Assembly: GCF_001761485.1 (NCBI RefSeq) | Contig: NC_090773.1 | Location: forward strand, 1,488,001 to 1,552,000 | DNA from: Yarrowia lipolytica | Taxonomy: Eukaryota; Ascomycota; Dipodascomycetes; Dipodascales | Length of the DNA: 64,000 nucleotides | Reading direction: 5' to 3' | In this document: in pieces, positions 51,894 to 62,667 of the stretch | Layout: every line of letters starts with the position of its first letter | Position numbering within the stretch: the first letter of the stretch is position 1 | The notes under the pieces: generated by a model | Databases searched by the model: none | What the model saw: only the letters and a program-made list of their open reading frames with translations | What the model was told of the DNA's origin: nothing | Made by a program: the position numbers and the translations under genes

Positions 51894-52952
51894 ATGTCTA
51901 CAGTTCTCGTCACTGGAGCTACCGGATTCATTGCAGGTCATGTCGTTGGCGATCTGCTGGCGTCTGGACACAAGGTCATTGGCACCATTCGACATCTCGA
52001 CAAGGCTGTCAAGCTGATGGAGGCCTTCCCAGAGGCCAATTCGTCCAACCAGCTGCTGTTCGAGACGCTCACCGACATTCGACACGAAGACGAGCTCAAG
52101 CGGATCTTTGAGAAACACAAGGACATTTCCGTCGTGATTCACACTGCCTCGCCCTTCTTCTTCAACTCCAAGAACGTGGTCAAGGATCTACTCGAGCCGG
52201 CCGTCGAGGGTACACGAGCAGTTCTTCAGGCTACCCAAGTTGCAGGCACCAACGTCAACAAGGTTGTGGTCACCTCTTCCATTGCAGCAATGCTCGACCC
52301 CTTCAAAAAGAACGACCCCAACTATGTCGCCACAGAATTCACCTGGAACCCTGTAACTTGGACACAGGCAGCCGACTCCGACGATGGAGAACTTGCCTAC
52401 GTGGCCTCCAAGACTTTTGCCGAACGAGAGGCCTGGGACTACGTCGAGCGAAACAAGCCCCGGTACACTCTGACCACCGTCAATCCTGCTGCAGTGTTTG
52501 GACCCCATGCAACCAAGATCGACCCCAAGCAGCTCAACACATCTAATGATGTCATCAACAACCTGGCTCTTGATACTAAGCCCGGAGACCCACCTTCTGA
52601 GTTTGCCTTCGTTTGGGTGGACGTCCGAGATGTAGCTCGAGCCCATACTCTGGCTATCGACCACAAACTCGACAACCGGCGACTACTCCTGTGTAACGGC
52701 AAGTTTGCCGCCCAGGACATTCTCGATATCATCAACAGAGACTTCCCCGATATCCGAGGCAAGATTGCTACTGGAAACCCCGGCACTGGCAAGGAGGTGA
52801 CATCCAACATTTTTAACTACAACAACGACGTGACCCGTCAGGAGCTGCCAACGCTCAAGTGGATTGGACTCGAGCAGTCCATTGTGGACTTCACCAAGCA
52901 GTACGAGGAGATTCTGCATGAGAAGAAGAAGAAGCATTGGTGGAATATTTAG
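51894..52952 (+). CDS. GRE2-like: NADPH-dependent aldehyde/ketone reductase, extended SDR (Gre2-like)
   Basis: The product has 352 residues (yeast Gre2 342). The Rossmann dinucleotide site is TGATGFIAG (7-15). The catalytic set is Ser128/Ser129 in VVVTSSIAAM and Tyr169-x3-Lys173 in YVASK. VNPAAVFGP, about 40 residues further on, is the extended-SDR substrate motif of dihydroflavonol/cinnamyl reductases. Gre2-type enzymes reduce methylglyoxal, isovaleraldehyde and many ketones in the cytosol and are often stress-induced. The exact substrate is not readable. The gene converges on PGK1 with 228 bases between stops. Confidence 0.9.
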   Translation: MSTVLVTGATGFIAGHVVGDLLASGHKVIGTIRHLDKAVKLMEAFPEANSSNQLLFETLTDIRHEDELKRIFEKHKDISVVIHTASPFFFNSKNVVKDLLEPAVEGTRAVLQATQVAGTNVNKVVVTSSIAAMLDPFKKNDPNYVATEFTWNPVTWTQAADSDDGELAYVASKTFAEREAWDYVERNKPRYTLTTVNPAAVFGPHATKIDPKQLNTSNDVINNLALDTKPGDPPSEFAFVWVDVRDVARAHTLAIDHKLDNRRLLLCNGKFAAQDILDIINRDFPDIRGKIATGNPGTGKEVTSNIFNYNNDVTRQELPTLKWIGLEQSIVDFTKQYEEILHEKKKKHWWNI

Positions 52953-53180
52953 AAGATACTAGTTGGTTAGTTAGTGCAACTATAGCTTGCTAAAATATCG
53001 AGGTATATTTATAGTCAGAATATTGCCCTGCATGATCAGGCTTGTAACATGCAGGGATGTGCAGATACTTGTACCAAAAGTGCTTACTATATAGAAAACA
53101 CAACTTCACTGAAATTTTCTACATTTTTCACAAACAATTCAATCAACGTTATATTCCTCATTACACATGCTGTAAATAGC

Positions 53181-54434
53181 TTACTTCTTCTCGGAGAGAG
53201 CAGCGACACCGGGAAGGGTCTTACCCTCGAGAAGCTCAAGAGAAGCTCCTCCTCCAGTGGAAACATGGGAGAGCTTGTCCTCGGCACCGTACTTCTTGGC
53301 GACAGTGGCGGTATCTCCACCACCAATGATCACGGTAGCACCGTTGTCAACGGCCTTGACACAGGCGTCAAGCACAGCCTTGGTACCCTTGGCGAAGTTG
53401 TCGAACTCAAAGACACCGGGGGGTCCGTTCCAGAGGATGGTCTTGGACTCGCCAATGACCTTCTGGAACTCCTCGATAGACTTGGGACCACAGTCCAGAC
53501 CCTGCCATCCGTCGGGGATACCCTCAGCGTCGGTTGCGTGGCCAACCTTGGCATCCTTGGAGAACTTGTCGGCGGTGACGTAGTCGACGGGGAAGACAAG
53601 CTTGACGTTGTTCTTCTTGGCCTTCTCAACGAGGCCGGCGACAATCTTGGATCCATCCTCGTCGAAGAGAGAGTTTCCAATCTTGACGTTCTCAAGGGTC
53701 TTCTTGAAGGTGAAAGCCATACCACCACCAATGATCAGGGCGTTGACCTTGTCAAGTAGGTTGTCGATGAGCTGGATCTTGTCGGAGACCTTGGCACCAC
53801 CAAGGATGGCAAGGAAGGGTCGCTCGGGGTGCTCCAGAGCCTTGGCGAAGAACTCGAGCTCCTTGGCGACAAGGAAACCAGCGGCTCGCTGGGGAAGCTC
53901 AATGCCGACCATGGAGGAGTGGGCTCGGTGGGCGGTTCCGAAAGCGTCGTTGACGTAGACATCGGCGAGAGAAGTCAGAGACTTTCGGAACTCCTCAACC
54001 TTGGCGGGGTCAGCCTTGATCTTCTTGCCGTCGGCGTCCTTGTGGGATCCCTCCTCCTCGGGGTGGAATCGCAGGTTCTCGAGGAGAATGACCTCACCGT
54101 CCTTGGCCTTGGAGACCTCCTCCTCAACCTTGGGGCCGACGCAGTCGTCAAGGAAGGTGACGGGCTTGCCAAGGAGCTTTGAAAGCTCGGCCTGGACGGG
54201 CTTGAGAGAGTACTTCTCGACTCGCTGGCCGTTGGGCCGGCCGAGATGAGAAGCAAGGATCACAGCCTTGGCACCCTGATCAATGGCATACTTGATGGAG
54301 GGCAGGGCAGCAACAATTCGCTGGTTGTTGGTGATGGTGGTGCCATCGAGAGGAACGTTAAAGTCGACTCGGATGAAGACTCGCTTGTTCTTGAGATCGA
54401 GATCCTTGATGGAGAGCTTGTTGGTAAGAGACAT
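53181..54434 (-). CDS. PGK1: 3-phosphoglycerate kinase
   Basis: The product has 417 residues, the normal size. The N-terminal signature RVDFNVPL is at 22-29, and the C-terminal nucleotide-binding elements include [20 protein letters not shown] and [11 protein letters not shown]. The enzyme converts 1,3-bisphosphoglycerate and ADP to 3-phosphoglycerate and ATP in glycolysis. Codon use is extremely biased, fitting one of the most highly expressed genes. The ATG at 54434 lies two bases downstream of the leader-intron acceptor. Confidence 0.97.
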   Translation of the reverse strand: MSLTNKLSIKDLDLKNKRVFIRVDFNVPLDGTTITNNQRIVAALPSIKYAIDQGAKAVILASHLGRPNGQRVEKYSLKPVQAELSKLLGKPVTFLDDCVGPKVEEEVSKAKDGEVILLENLRFHPEEEGSHKDADGKKIKADPAKVEEFRKSLTSLADVYVNDAFGTAHRAHSSMVGIELPQRAAGFLVAKELEFFAKALEHPERPFLAILGGAKVSDKIQLIDNLLDKVNALIIGGGMAFTFKKTLENVKIGNSLFDEDGSKIVAGLVEKAKKNNVKLVFPVDYVTADKFSKDAKVGHATDAEGIPDGWQGLDCGPKSIEEFQKVIGESKTILWNGPPGVFEFDNFAKGTKAVLDACVKAVDNGATVIIGGGDTATVAKKYGAEDKLSHVSTGGGASLELLEGKTLPGVAALSEKK

Positions 54435-54435
54435 T

Positions 54436-54912
54436 CTGAGTTAGTTAGAATGAGGGAACATGTGCAGTCGAAGAGGAGGTAGAAGGTCGCAGAGGCGGAC
54501 GTGGCAGTGTTGTGACTGGTCCGTGGCATTGATAGATCCTGTTTGTATGTGGACTTGACACAGAAATAGGTCAAATCATCCACACAGACGGACCCAACAG
54601 CACAAGAGCTCAACCCCAACACTGCACCAAGACAACATCACCAGACAAGAGAGTCACCAGTGGCGTAGCAACACAACTTGCGTTATCCCATTGACACACC
54701 GTGCATCCCAATTTGCCTTAGCATTTGTGCATAGCTCCATATACTACTTTGCTGACACTCTCGCTCACGGCATTGGGCGCCCCAGTAGTGGTTACTAGTG
54801 TATCTCTCACCACAGACGGAGCCCTGTGTGTCCGTCTCTGTGTCGCTGTGTGTTTGTGTCACCTCCCTAGGACTCAATTGGAACCAATTGGCTGCGTTTC
54901 GTGGGTACTCAC
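54436..54912 (-). other. Leader (5' UTR) intron of PGK1
   Basis: The donor GTGAGTACC begins at 54912, after a leader exon ending TTTATTCAG. The acceptor CTAACTAACTCAG ends at 54436, leaving one A before the ATG. The intron is 477 nt, entirely upstream of the coding region. Confidence 0.75.
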
Positions 54913-57838
54913 CTGAATAAACGAAATATCGTGAAGTTCAAAGAAAAAGAACACAACTGATTTCGAAACGTGGAGGTCTTTGGGATGTGCCCAACCAAAT
55001 AATAAGGTTCCACACTCGTTTTCCCTATCCAGACCTCTACCCTCGCCCTACTGCCTCCAAACTGACTTGAGATGCGTGTGAAATGTGCTCATTTTCGTCG
55101 GAAGAGATCGGAGAGCGCCGGGGAGAATGAGCAATAGACAGATGGACGCGTCTTGTGTGGGGGCGATCACGTGGATCCCAGCTCTTGGTGCTTACATCTG
55201 AGTACAATGCAATACAGGCCCAGTTTTGGTGTGGTCCGACCGACAAGCGCTACAGTAGCGTCTCGTCACGACAGGGTAAAAGAGACCGTTGAGTTGTGAG
55301 AGCCAACAATTTCGCGCAATGGGCTGATTCAACAAGCACCAGCACGAATACGGCTCCATACACGCCATTGTTCACTCGCCAAATAATTTCCAAAAGCCAA
55401 TTGCTTCTGAAGCCGAACAGGGGCGTTGTTAGGGCTCATCTGAACTCCATGCGGGCCAATTCTCCCATGGTATTCTGCCATGTGCGCCCTTGTATGTACA
55501 TACTGTAGCAAAGGGTGAGTACCGTATGTACAATCGTATTGATACAGTATGTACTACTTGTAGTAGCCACGCTGAATATTCAATGCCAAACCTGCATGCA
55601 AGTCACGTGGATTGGCCATGATCTAACATGACAGAACAGTGGGCAGTGTTTGGTATCGTATGTGTATGTACTCGAACATACAATACCTACGATACATGCA
55701 CGAGTACTCGCACAGTAGTTACAGTAACGAGTACGAGTACGACTATCGTCTGGACATACACGATATTATACGGAGAATGTATGACTCGTCACTGTCTGCC
55801 AAGTCGCTATAATAACACCTTACACCCTTGTTGCCAAGGTATCCTTGGTGGCAGTCCAACTTTGGGGCTAAACCGTTCGCCAAGTGTGCACATCTGGATA
55901 TATGTGACTGTCATACTCTGGGTCGTACAAGTACAGGGTAGCACTGCATCAAGTCCCATACAAGTAGACAAGTTTCGGACTGCAATGTGATTCAACCCGG
56001 TTGCCAGTTGTCATGGCCCTCGTAACGAGTACTGAACGATAGTCAGGATACCGTTGCCCCACCGCTTGCTCAGTTCAATTGCTCCTCGTAACATTCTCAT
56101 GACATTGTACCTATGCGCATACACGCTACTTGTACAGCAATATCGAGCAACGCGTCTGGGCATTACGAAATGGGACACGTCTGGGCAAAGTGTGGGGTTC
56201 ATCTTCTTGGCTGGACTCCGTGTGGATGAGATAATTTTAGATGTTGTCAAAGTACGGCTCATACGATATACTGTAGGGGGTACATTCTGTTGCTGTTCGA
56301 CTCGTATCTTCTTTAGCCAACTTCACTGCGTCCCAATAATAGCCTTCCTATTAACAGCCTGAATCACTCTCACTGACACCGCCGCCTGTATAATGACGTC
56401 TATTGGCCCTTCTCTGCTCTTCCTTCTCTGCTCTTGCTTCTCTGCTCTTCCTTCTCTGCGTTTCTGCCATTGTTAACTCCGACAACAGCCGCCTGCCCCA
56501 CGAAAAGGTACCTGTCGGAACCTTGTCCGGAAAACCCCCGCAATTAGCGTGGATGGCAACTTTAACGGGGGGCGGAAGGTCCGTTTATCTGGCCTGATAA
56601 TGGTCGGAAGATATTTCTGAGAAGATACTTTGAATCGCCACACTCGTAAAAGCGCCTCTGTTTATTTATATCCTTAATATGTTCCCCTTTTCGCCACTTT
56701 TAACGTCCCCTATACTCCCGCCGCTCCTGGAGGCAGTGCACCTAATCGAGCTTCGCAGGCTGTCTCGGTCGTACTTTTTGGCAACAACGGCTGGCAACGC
56801 TCCGAGTTTAAACGGTGGACGGGTATCGTAAGTAGCAGCTGCAACAGAACACCAGAGCAGAGGGACCAAGTTCCACCATACGGCAATGAAGAGTTATACA
56901 GTGTCGACAAAAGATATTATTAAGCAGCGCATCCGACCCCGCAAACCCCACATTTTCTGCATGCATGTGAAATTCGCCTCTCGAAAGCAACCCCTTCCAC
57001 TTGCACCCCGTCGCCGGTCTCTTGCGCTTGCACTCATTGTTTCGGCTCGGATCAATTGTGTCGGTGGACTGTGAACCTAGGCCAAGTAAAATGAGCTTAG
57101 GGAAAAAAAATAGTAGGGTGTCACTGGCGCCAAACAGACACACACGTCAGCTACAAATGGCAAGTAGAACAAAGACACGGCATACACTGACACTCCGCCT
57201 GCACTCACGTGACCCTTAAACCCCCGCTAGGTCCGAGAATAGGCGTTTGCACAACAACAATACGTCGTCCTGCTGTCCATCAAAGTTGCTCTAATGGATA
57301 ATGTTTGGAGGTTGTGTAGGGACAAAGTTGAGAAGGTTGCTAAACAAGAGAGTATAATACACGCATACGGAAACTAACGGAGGAATGCAGTTTCAAGTAG
57401 GGAGGTGAGGGTTGGCCAAAAAGAAGAAACAGTGCAAAATTAGCCCCTGGAAACGTGTTGCAAGAATATTGGCAGCTGCAAAGTTGCCCGAAACGGGAGC
57501 CCCAGCCTCCCATAGACTCACCCACCGCCCCCTACCCCACACTAGTCTCGTAAATAGCGCTATATATTGAACTATACTGGCACAATGCGGGAGGGTAACC
57601 AAACTTAGACGGTGGGTGTAATCCCTCGGTCAAGAAGAGCTGCAAGCTCAAAGTAGCTTGCACCGAGGTCTTGGTGGAAGCCATTACACTGCTGCGGGAG
57701 AAGGAGAGTAAAAGACAGGCTCTATGGATCCGGTTGCCAAGCGGCGCGTGCGTGTTCCGAGAACTCTATCACTCCGTATTTATATAACGAGGCCGTGATC
57801 CTGTAGACACGAACCATACACATCTACACAACTACACA
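54913..57838. other. Divergent promoter region between PGK1 and the RhoGDI gene
   Basis: About 2.9 kb holding the PGK1 leader exon and promoter on the left and the RhoGDI promoter on the right. No gene is supported. GAGTAC-type words cluster near 55700-55745. Confidence 0.5.
57781..57787 (+). promoter_or_regulatory. TATA box (TATATAA) of the RhoGDI gene
   Basis: Consensus TATATAA, 52-58 bases before the ATG at 57839, with a CACAACTACACA leader. Confidence 0.6.
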
Positions 57839-58449
57839 ATGTCCGGTGAGTGATGGAGAGGAAGGAGGGGACCGAGATGGTACTGTGGTACTGGCACACA
57901 ATCCGCGATTCGTCATGTGGTGGCAGCTACCAATTCCATTCTCAATCGGCAGTGGATTCGCATACAATCACCGGTTGCTGATACACCGATGCAATGAGTT
58001 CAAAAGTTCAAAAGTCGACTTACTAACACCCAGCCAAGTCTGTTGAAATTCTCGAGAGCAGAACCTACCTCGGAGACGAGGCACCCATCGTCAAGGACAT
58101 GACCGACCCCAAGGTGCTGGAGGAGCTCAAGAACGGTACCATCAAGGTCAAGGAGAAGACCAAGTACTACGCCGAGTGCAAGTTTGTGGTCCACGCCCCC
58201 GTCAAGGGCCTCGTCTACGAGCAGTCCATCTCTCGAATGGGTGTCCCCGTCGAGACCCGAAAGCAGGTCATGGGAGACTACGAGCCCAACACCCCCGAGA
58301 ACCCCTTCTACATCAAGAAGTTTGACATCCAGGAGGCTCCCTCTGGTTTCCTGGTCCGAGGCAAGTATCTGTGCCAGTCCAAGTACATTGATGCCGATGG
58401 AACCGTCCACGCCGAGTACCCTTACGGTCTCGAGATTACCAAGAAATAA
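57839..58449 (+). CDS. RDI1: Short Rho GDP-dissociation inhibitor, two exons
   Basis: Exon 1 is only ATGTCCG (57839-57845). A 188-nt intron follows (donor GTGAGT, branch TTACTAAC eight bases before the AG), then exon 2 at 58034-58449. The product has 140 residues starting MSAKSVEILESRTYLGDE. The immunoglobulin-like geranylgeranyl-binding fold is complete: CKFVVHAPVKGLVYEQSI, MGDYEPNTPENPF, the hallmark EAPSGFLVRGKY and SKYIDADGTVHAEYPYGLEI. RhoGDIs extract prenylated Rho/Cdc42 from membranes. The usual length is about 200, and this protein lacks about 60 N-terminal residues, the arm that clamps the GTPase switch regions. Short lipid-binding relatives (PDE6-delta type) are an alternative, but the EAPSGFL motif favours RhoGDI. 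Confidence 0.85.
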
Positions 58450-59252
58450 GTCTTTTGTATAGGTGATATTTATTGCGATAACAAGTTGGATTCCACCGAG
58501 TACAGGCACATTTCCCATATCTGATATCCCCTTTGGGAAGCCTAAAGCCGGGCTAATACAGTCTCATATTGCCGATAAGTACAGTCGGTAGTGAGACATT
58601 GGCTAGGAAAATTAACTACAACGACCCGGTTAAAAAGCGTTTCCCACCCCTGTATCTGAACAAAGCACTCATCCTTGTACTTTTCTTAGCACATTCCCCA
58701 CCAAAAAGTGTCAGCCATAGCCTGCATAAAGACGTTGGAGTGTAACCTGAGATTGTAGCATGTTGTACTACAAGTAGTAACATAAGGGTCATGTAGAGGG
58801 TGCTAAATGGTGAACTTGGCTGCCAATTAATGCCGCATTTCACGCTACCTTCGCCGCTTGGGCCGCTTGCTCATCCGTCTTTCTTTCTGAACAGCAACAC
58901 TCCTCCATCGAGGGATTATCCGACGATCCTCACCCACCTGACACCCTCCTCTTTTAGCAGAAACCAACGGTTTTAGGGCAAATTGTATACTTTAATGCCA
59001 GAGGCAAATATACGAAGTGGAACAAAGGGCGCTATACCACCTCACAAGCGTTATATACACACATTGGTAGCCGTACAGTATCATACAAGTACGGGTGCTA
59101 GTCTGTATCGTCTATTGTAGCCACATGAGGAGGAGTGTCAAGCAAGAAATTATGACAGGCCATGGGTCATCAGTGGGAGGCACGACATGGGTTGTTGGAG
59201 AAGACATGAGAAGAAAGTCGTATAGCAAAGTCGTATATTGTGCACAGTTAGA

Positions 59253-59313
59253 ATATTCTCCGCATTCTCCGCAATTCTCCATATTCTCCGCATACTCCGT
59301 ATTCTCCGCATTT
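59253..59313. repeat. Degenerate 9-10-bp tandem repeat (ATTCTCCGC)
   Basis: Six units of ATTCTCCGC and close variants in a row. Confidence 0.85.
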
Positions 59314-59904
59314 CTACTCGAGGAATGCCCGCGGAGTTCGACAGTGTTTCCCATCTACCTGTGTGGAGTTCCGTAATATTGAAAGGGAAATGGTTATACT
59401 ACTTGTAGAATAAAACCTCCCTGTCTAAAACCTCACAGCACATTCTGCATGCAGCGCACAACATCTAGAACATGCATTGCAGTGATCACCAAAAAAGTCA
59501 AGGCGACTTGACCTACTCGTAGTTCGCAGAATTGAAGCCATGCAACTACAAAGAAATCTAAATAACATCTCGGTTGACGCAATTGTTACAGGGGACATAG
59601 ACCGCAACACTGACTTTAAACGGTGCATGTTGAAAAGTTTTCGCCCTAGTGATCAGGTCTAACTACAGTATGTACATGTATAAGAATACGAGTATGACCT
59701 GGTGATCTTGTTTCTACCAGTACAGGTACTGTACTCTACAATACCTGTACAATTGATCTACTTGTGCAAGTACTTGTACTCTAACATGGTCTCCATCTTC
59801 CTCTAAAGAATTGTGTGTGGGAGAGGCCCAGTATTGACATCACATTTTGTCGTCGCAAGTTGATATTACTTGTAGGGGCTCTGATTGAAAAAAGAATGGG
59901 GGGC

Positions 59905-59945
59905 ACACTTTGAGAGGACCCTTTGAGAGGACACTTTGAGAGGAC
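59905..59945. repeat. 13-14-bp tandem repeat (ACTTTGAGAGGAC), three copies
   Basis: CTTTGAGAGGAC recurs three times head to tail. Confidence 0.9.
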
Positions 59946-60513
59946 TTCGAAGCTGACACACCAAAGCAGTTGGCGGAACAGGTACTGTACTTTTACTTGT
60001 ATCTGTACAACAGCTCCTTAACTGAAAGATAGACAACACAGTATGTACATACCGTAGCATGTACAATGAAGTGTCTAAAAACTTCAGTCGGAGTTGAAGC
60101 GAAGCGGTCAATACAAAGACGTTCTCTGGACATGAATCAGGACCTCGTTCTAGCCTATAAGACAGGCTTCCGTTCACCAGAAACCACCTTGTGTAACCAT
60201 CTAAACACCAGAATTTCTATTATGTTTGGACGAGCTCATCATATGGACAGGTTACAGCGTGATAGGGAATGTATCTATGGAAAATACCACTTAACACCGT
60301 TTACATGGGGTTATATGAAACACTCTCACTTGTACAAGTACCAACCAACGCACGCTAGCGATCTACAAGGTGTGGTTGGATCTGGAAGCCATGGGAAATC
60401 GCAATTTCTCTTCACCTACATGATACATCTCCTCATCAGTTTACTTCTCGTTCGTATTGGAGCTTCGCACTCACGGTAAGCTCAATTGCATCATTAAGTC
60501 GTTAGTCTATTGT

Positions 60514-62667
60514 CTATTTCGCGTCTCCATTTTGTACAGGTTCGGGCTCCTCTTCGCGTTCAGAGGAGCCGTCGGGGCCAGGCGAATGCATGGGGCTGTA
60601 CCCCATTGGCGAGTGGTAGCCGTAGACAGGGTAGCCGTAGTACTCCGGTGGCGGGGGCATCATGGGCGGCATGTGTTGACCGTGCATGTGCTGTGCGTGT
60701 GCGTGTGCATGGTGGCCCATGTGAGCTTGGTGGGGCATATGTTGCGTCATCATAGGAGGCATGTGGCCCATATGTGGAATCATGGGAGGCATTCCATGAG
60801 GCGGTGGGTACATCATCCATGGCATCATTCCGCCATTGTTGGGATTGTTGGCTCCCCCTGCCGCTACTGCTGCTCCATTCATGTGTCCTCCTGCATACCT
60901 GTTGTAGCCTCCGTAGCCTCCTCGGCCCCCTCGTCCTCCTCTACCTCCTCTTCCTCCACCCCGTCGGTTCATATTGTTGTTACCACGGCTCTCGTACGTC
61001 TCGTCGGATGCATACTCGTCGTCCACGTCCTTGAAAATGCGTTCCCGGGCCTTTTGGTATGCCTGTTCTCGCTCCTCAAGCGACGTGGACGTGCTGGCCT
61101 CGGGGCCTGGCGACCCTGAAGCTCCGGGACTGGAACCCGAACCATTGGCCCACTCCTCAGCTGCAGGCGAGTTGTTTCGCGGCGAGTTTCGACGCATAAG
61201 CCGCAGAGGAGGACCGTTGGAGGGTGCACTGGATGCAGCAGCGGCAGCGGCAGCGGCAGCGGCAGCTCCAGCCCACGCCAGTTCCTCCATCGGGATCGAA
61301 CCAAGGGGGATGGCGCGTCGCGGCTCCCTGCCAGGCTCGATTTCAATCACAATTACCTCCTGGGATGTGGTGGTGTGTGCCAGACCGTAATAAACAGCAA
61401 CGTTGTGTGCCAACAGCCGGTTGAACGAGTTGAGTCCCGCGAGAATGAGCGGTGGCGCAGAAGCAGCGCTGTCAGGTCCAGAAGCTGGTCCCGTGGGAAT
61501 GGCTGGTTTGGTTTCGGTAGTATCATCGTTAGAAGCGCCATCAGCGGCATCAGCAACAGTATTGTCGTTGGGGGTAGCTCCATCACTGTTGGCGGAGGGC
61601 ACATTAGTGTTTACAACCGCAGTCAAATACGCGAGAATATCATTTTCAACCCTCACAATCAACATTCTTGACTTGGGCTCCATCAGAGACTTACGCAACA
61701 GGCCACACACGACAGCACCATCTCGCAGTGTGATGGGGGGCCAGTCCCCCTCGCGTGGCTGCTGTAGGAAAGCTTCCATGGGCCGGGGCAGCTGCGGCGT
61801 TACTGTAGGGCGGTAGATTGTGATTTTGTGCGTCTTCTCGTCCACGTCGTAGGTGAAGTTGTAGTACTGCACCAGCTTGTAGATGAGCAGCCGGTGGTAC
61901 GGTGTGGGTCCCTCAACCGTCACGTGGGATGGCAGGTTTGGCAATGGAGATGGGGACTGAAACGATGACGGTTCATCCTCTGCATTATTAGTGACTTCGG
62001 GTGTGCCTTCGTTTTTGGGGTCAGCAGGCGTACCTTCCTCTGTGGAGGTTGCAACCAGACTAAGGATACTCTGCTCTATCTTGAGCACGTGGTTTCGCGC
62101 AGAGATGGTCACAAGAGCGGATTTCAACGCCTGGTCGGGCTCCAGCGTCAAGGCCGACATGTTGTTTGTCAGCGACGACACGGACGACGACGCAGAAGCA
62201 TTGCCTCCCAGCGATCCAGCCGAGCCAGGGGGTCCTCCAGCACCGCTGTTACCGGGATTGCCGCCTGAATTGTTGACGTTGGTGTGGTATCCGCCTCCAT
62301 TGCCGCCTCTTCCGACTCGAGGTCCCTCAGGGTCGACGCCAGACACATCAATGTCAGCCAACGCCATGACCTGGGGTCGTTTTTCGCGATAGAAGATTTT
62401 GACAGCGTGTCCGTCAACGACGACGTGGTCCAGGCCGTAGTACTCGGCGATGCGGTGAGTGAGCAGCCGGTTGAACGAGTTCATCGAGTCGAGGGTCAGG
62501 GACGGCGGCTTGTGTTGCTGTTGTTGGGCCACGGGCGCCGTGGGGGGCAGCAGCGAGGCATTTTTCTGTGCATCGAGGAATTGTTGCAGCTGCTTCTCGA
62601 TTTTAAGTACCAACAGACGCGATTGCGGCGTGGCGAGAGCCCGTTTGAGCGCGTCGTCGAGGGGCAT
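60514..62667 (-). CDS. RNA-binding protein with three R3H-type units, SUZ-like segment and RGG tail (Rbs1-related)
   Basis: The product has 717 residues. Three related units each pair a helix of the type SR.LVLKIE..L with a core FNRLL.H..A.YYGL. They occur at about 8-100 (Arg67-x3-His71), about 178-290 (Arg259, with Tyr263 in place of His) and about 322-445 (Arg417-x3-His421). Gly/Asn-rich and acidic linkers separate them. A run of Ala (468-478) precedes a SUZ-like segment (RLMRRNSP with EEREQAYQKARERIFKD, about 489-546), an RGG box (569-585), and a Met/Pro/His/Tyr-rich tail. R3H domains bind single-stranded nucleic acid and SUZ segments add RNA contacts. Yeast Rbs1, a poly(A)-associated regulator of RNA polymerase III assembly, is the nearest type I know, with one R3H domain. 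Confidence 0.82.
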   Translation of the reverse strand: MPLDDALKRALATPQSRLLVLKIEKQLQQFLDAQKNASLLPPTAPVAQQQQHKPPSLTLDSMNSFNRLLTHRIAEYYGLDHVVVDGHAVKIFYREKRPQVMALADIDVSGVDPEGPRVGRGGNGGGYHTNVNNSGGNPGNSGAGGPPGSAGSLGGNASASSSVSSLTNNMSALTLEPDQALKSALVTISARNHVLKIEQSILSLVATSTEEGTPADPKNEGTPEVTNNAEDEPSSFQSPSPLPNLPSHVTVEGPTPYHRLLIYKLVQYYNFTYDVDEKTHKITIYRPTVTPQLPRPMEAFLQQPREGDWPPITLRDGAVVCGLLRKSLMEPKSRMLIVRVENDILAYLTAVVNTNVPSANSDGATPNDNTVADAADGASNDDTTETKPAIPTGPASGPDSAASAPPLILAGLNSFNRLLAHNVAVYYGLAHTTTSQEVIVIEIEPGREPRRAIPLGSIPMEELAWAGAAAAAAAAAAASSAPSNGPPLRLMRRNSPRNNSPAAEEWANGSGSSPGASGSPGPEASTSTSLEEREQAYQKARERIFKDVDDEYASDETYESRGNNNMNRRGGGRGGRGGRGGRGGYGGYNRYAGGHMNGAAVAAGGANNPNNGGMMPWMMYPPPHGMPPMIPHMGHMPPMMTQHMPHQAHMGHHAHAHAQHMHGQHMPPMMPPPPEYYGYPVYGYHSPMGYSPMHSPGPDGSSEREEEPEPVQNGDAK

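Larger units (their letters stand above)
58450..60513. other. Convergent intergenic region between RDI1 and the R3H gene
   Basis: About 2 kb with no supported gene. It contains two short tandem repeats (59253-59313 and 59905-59945) and several TACTTGTAC words (near 59740-59780 and 60330). Confidence 0.5.
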
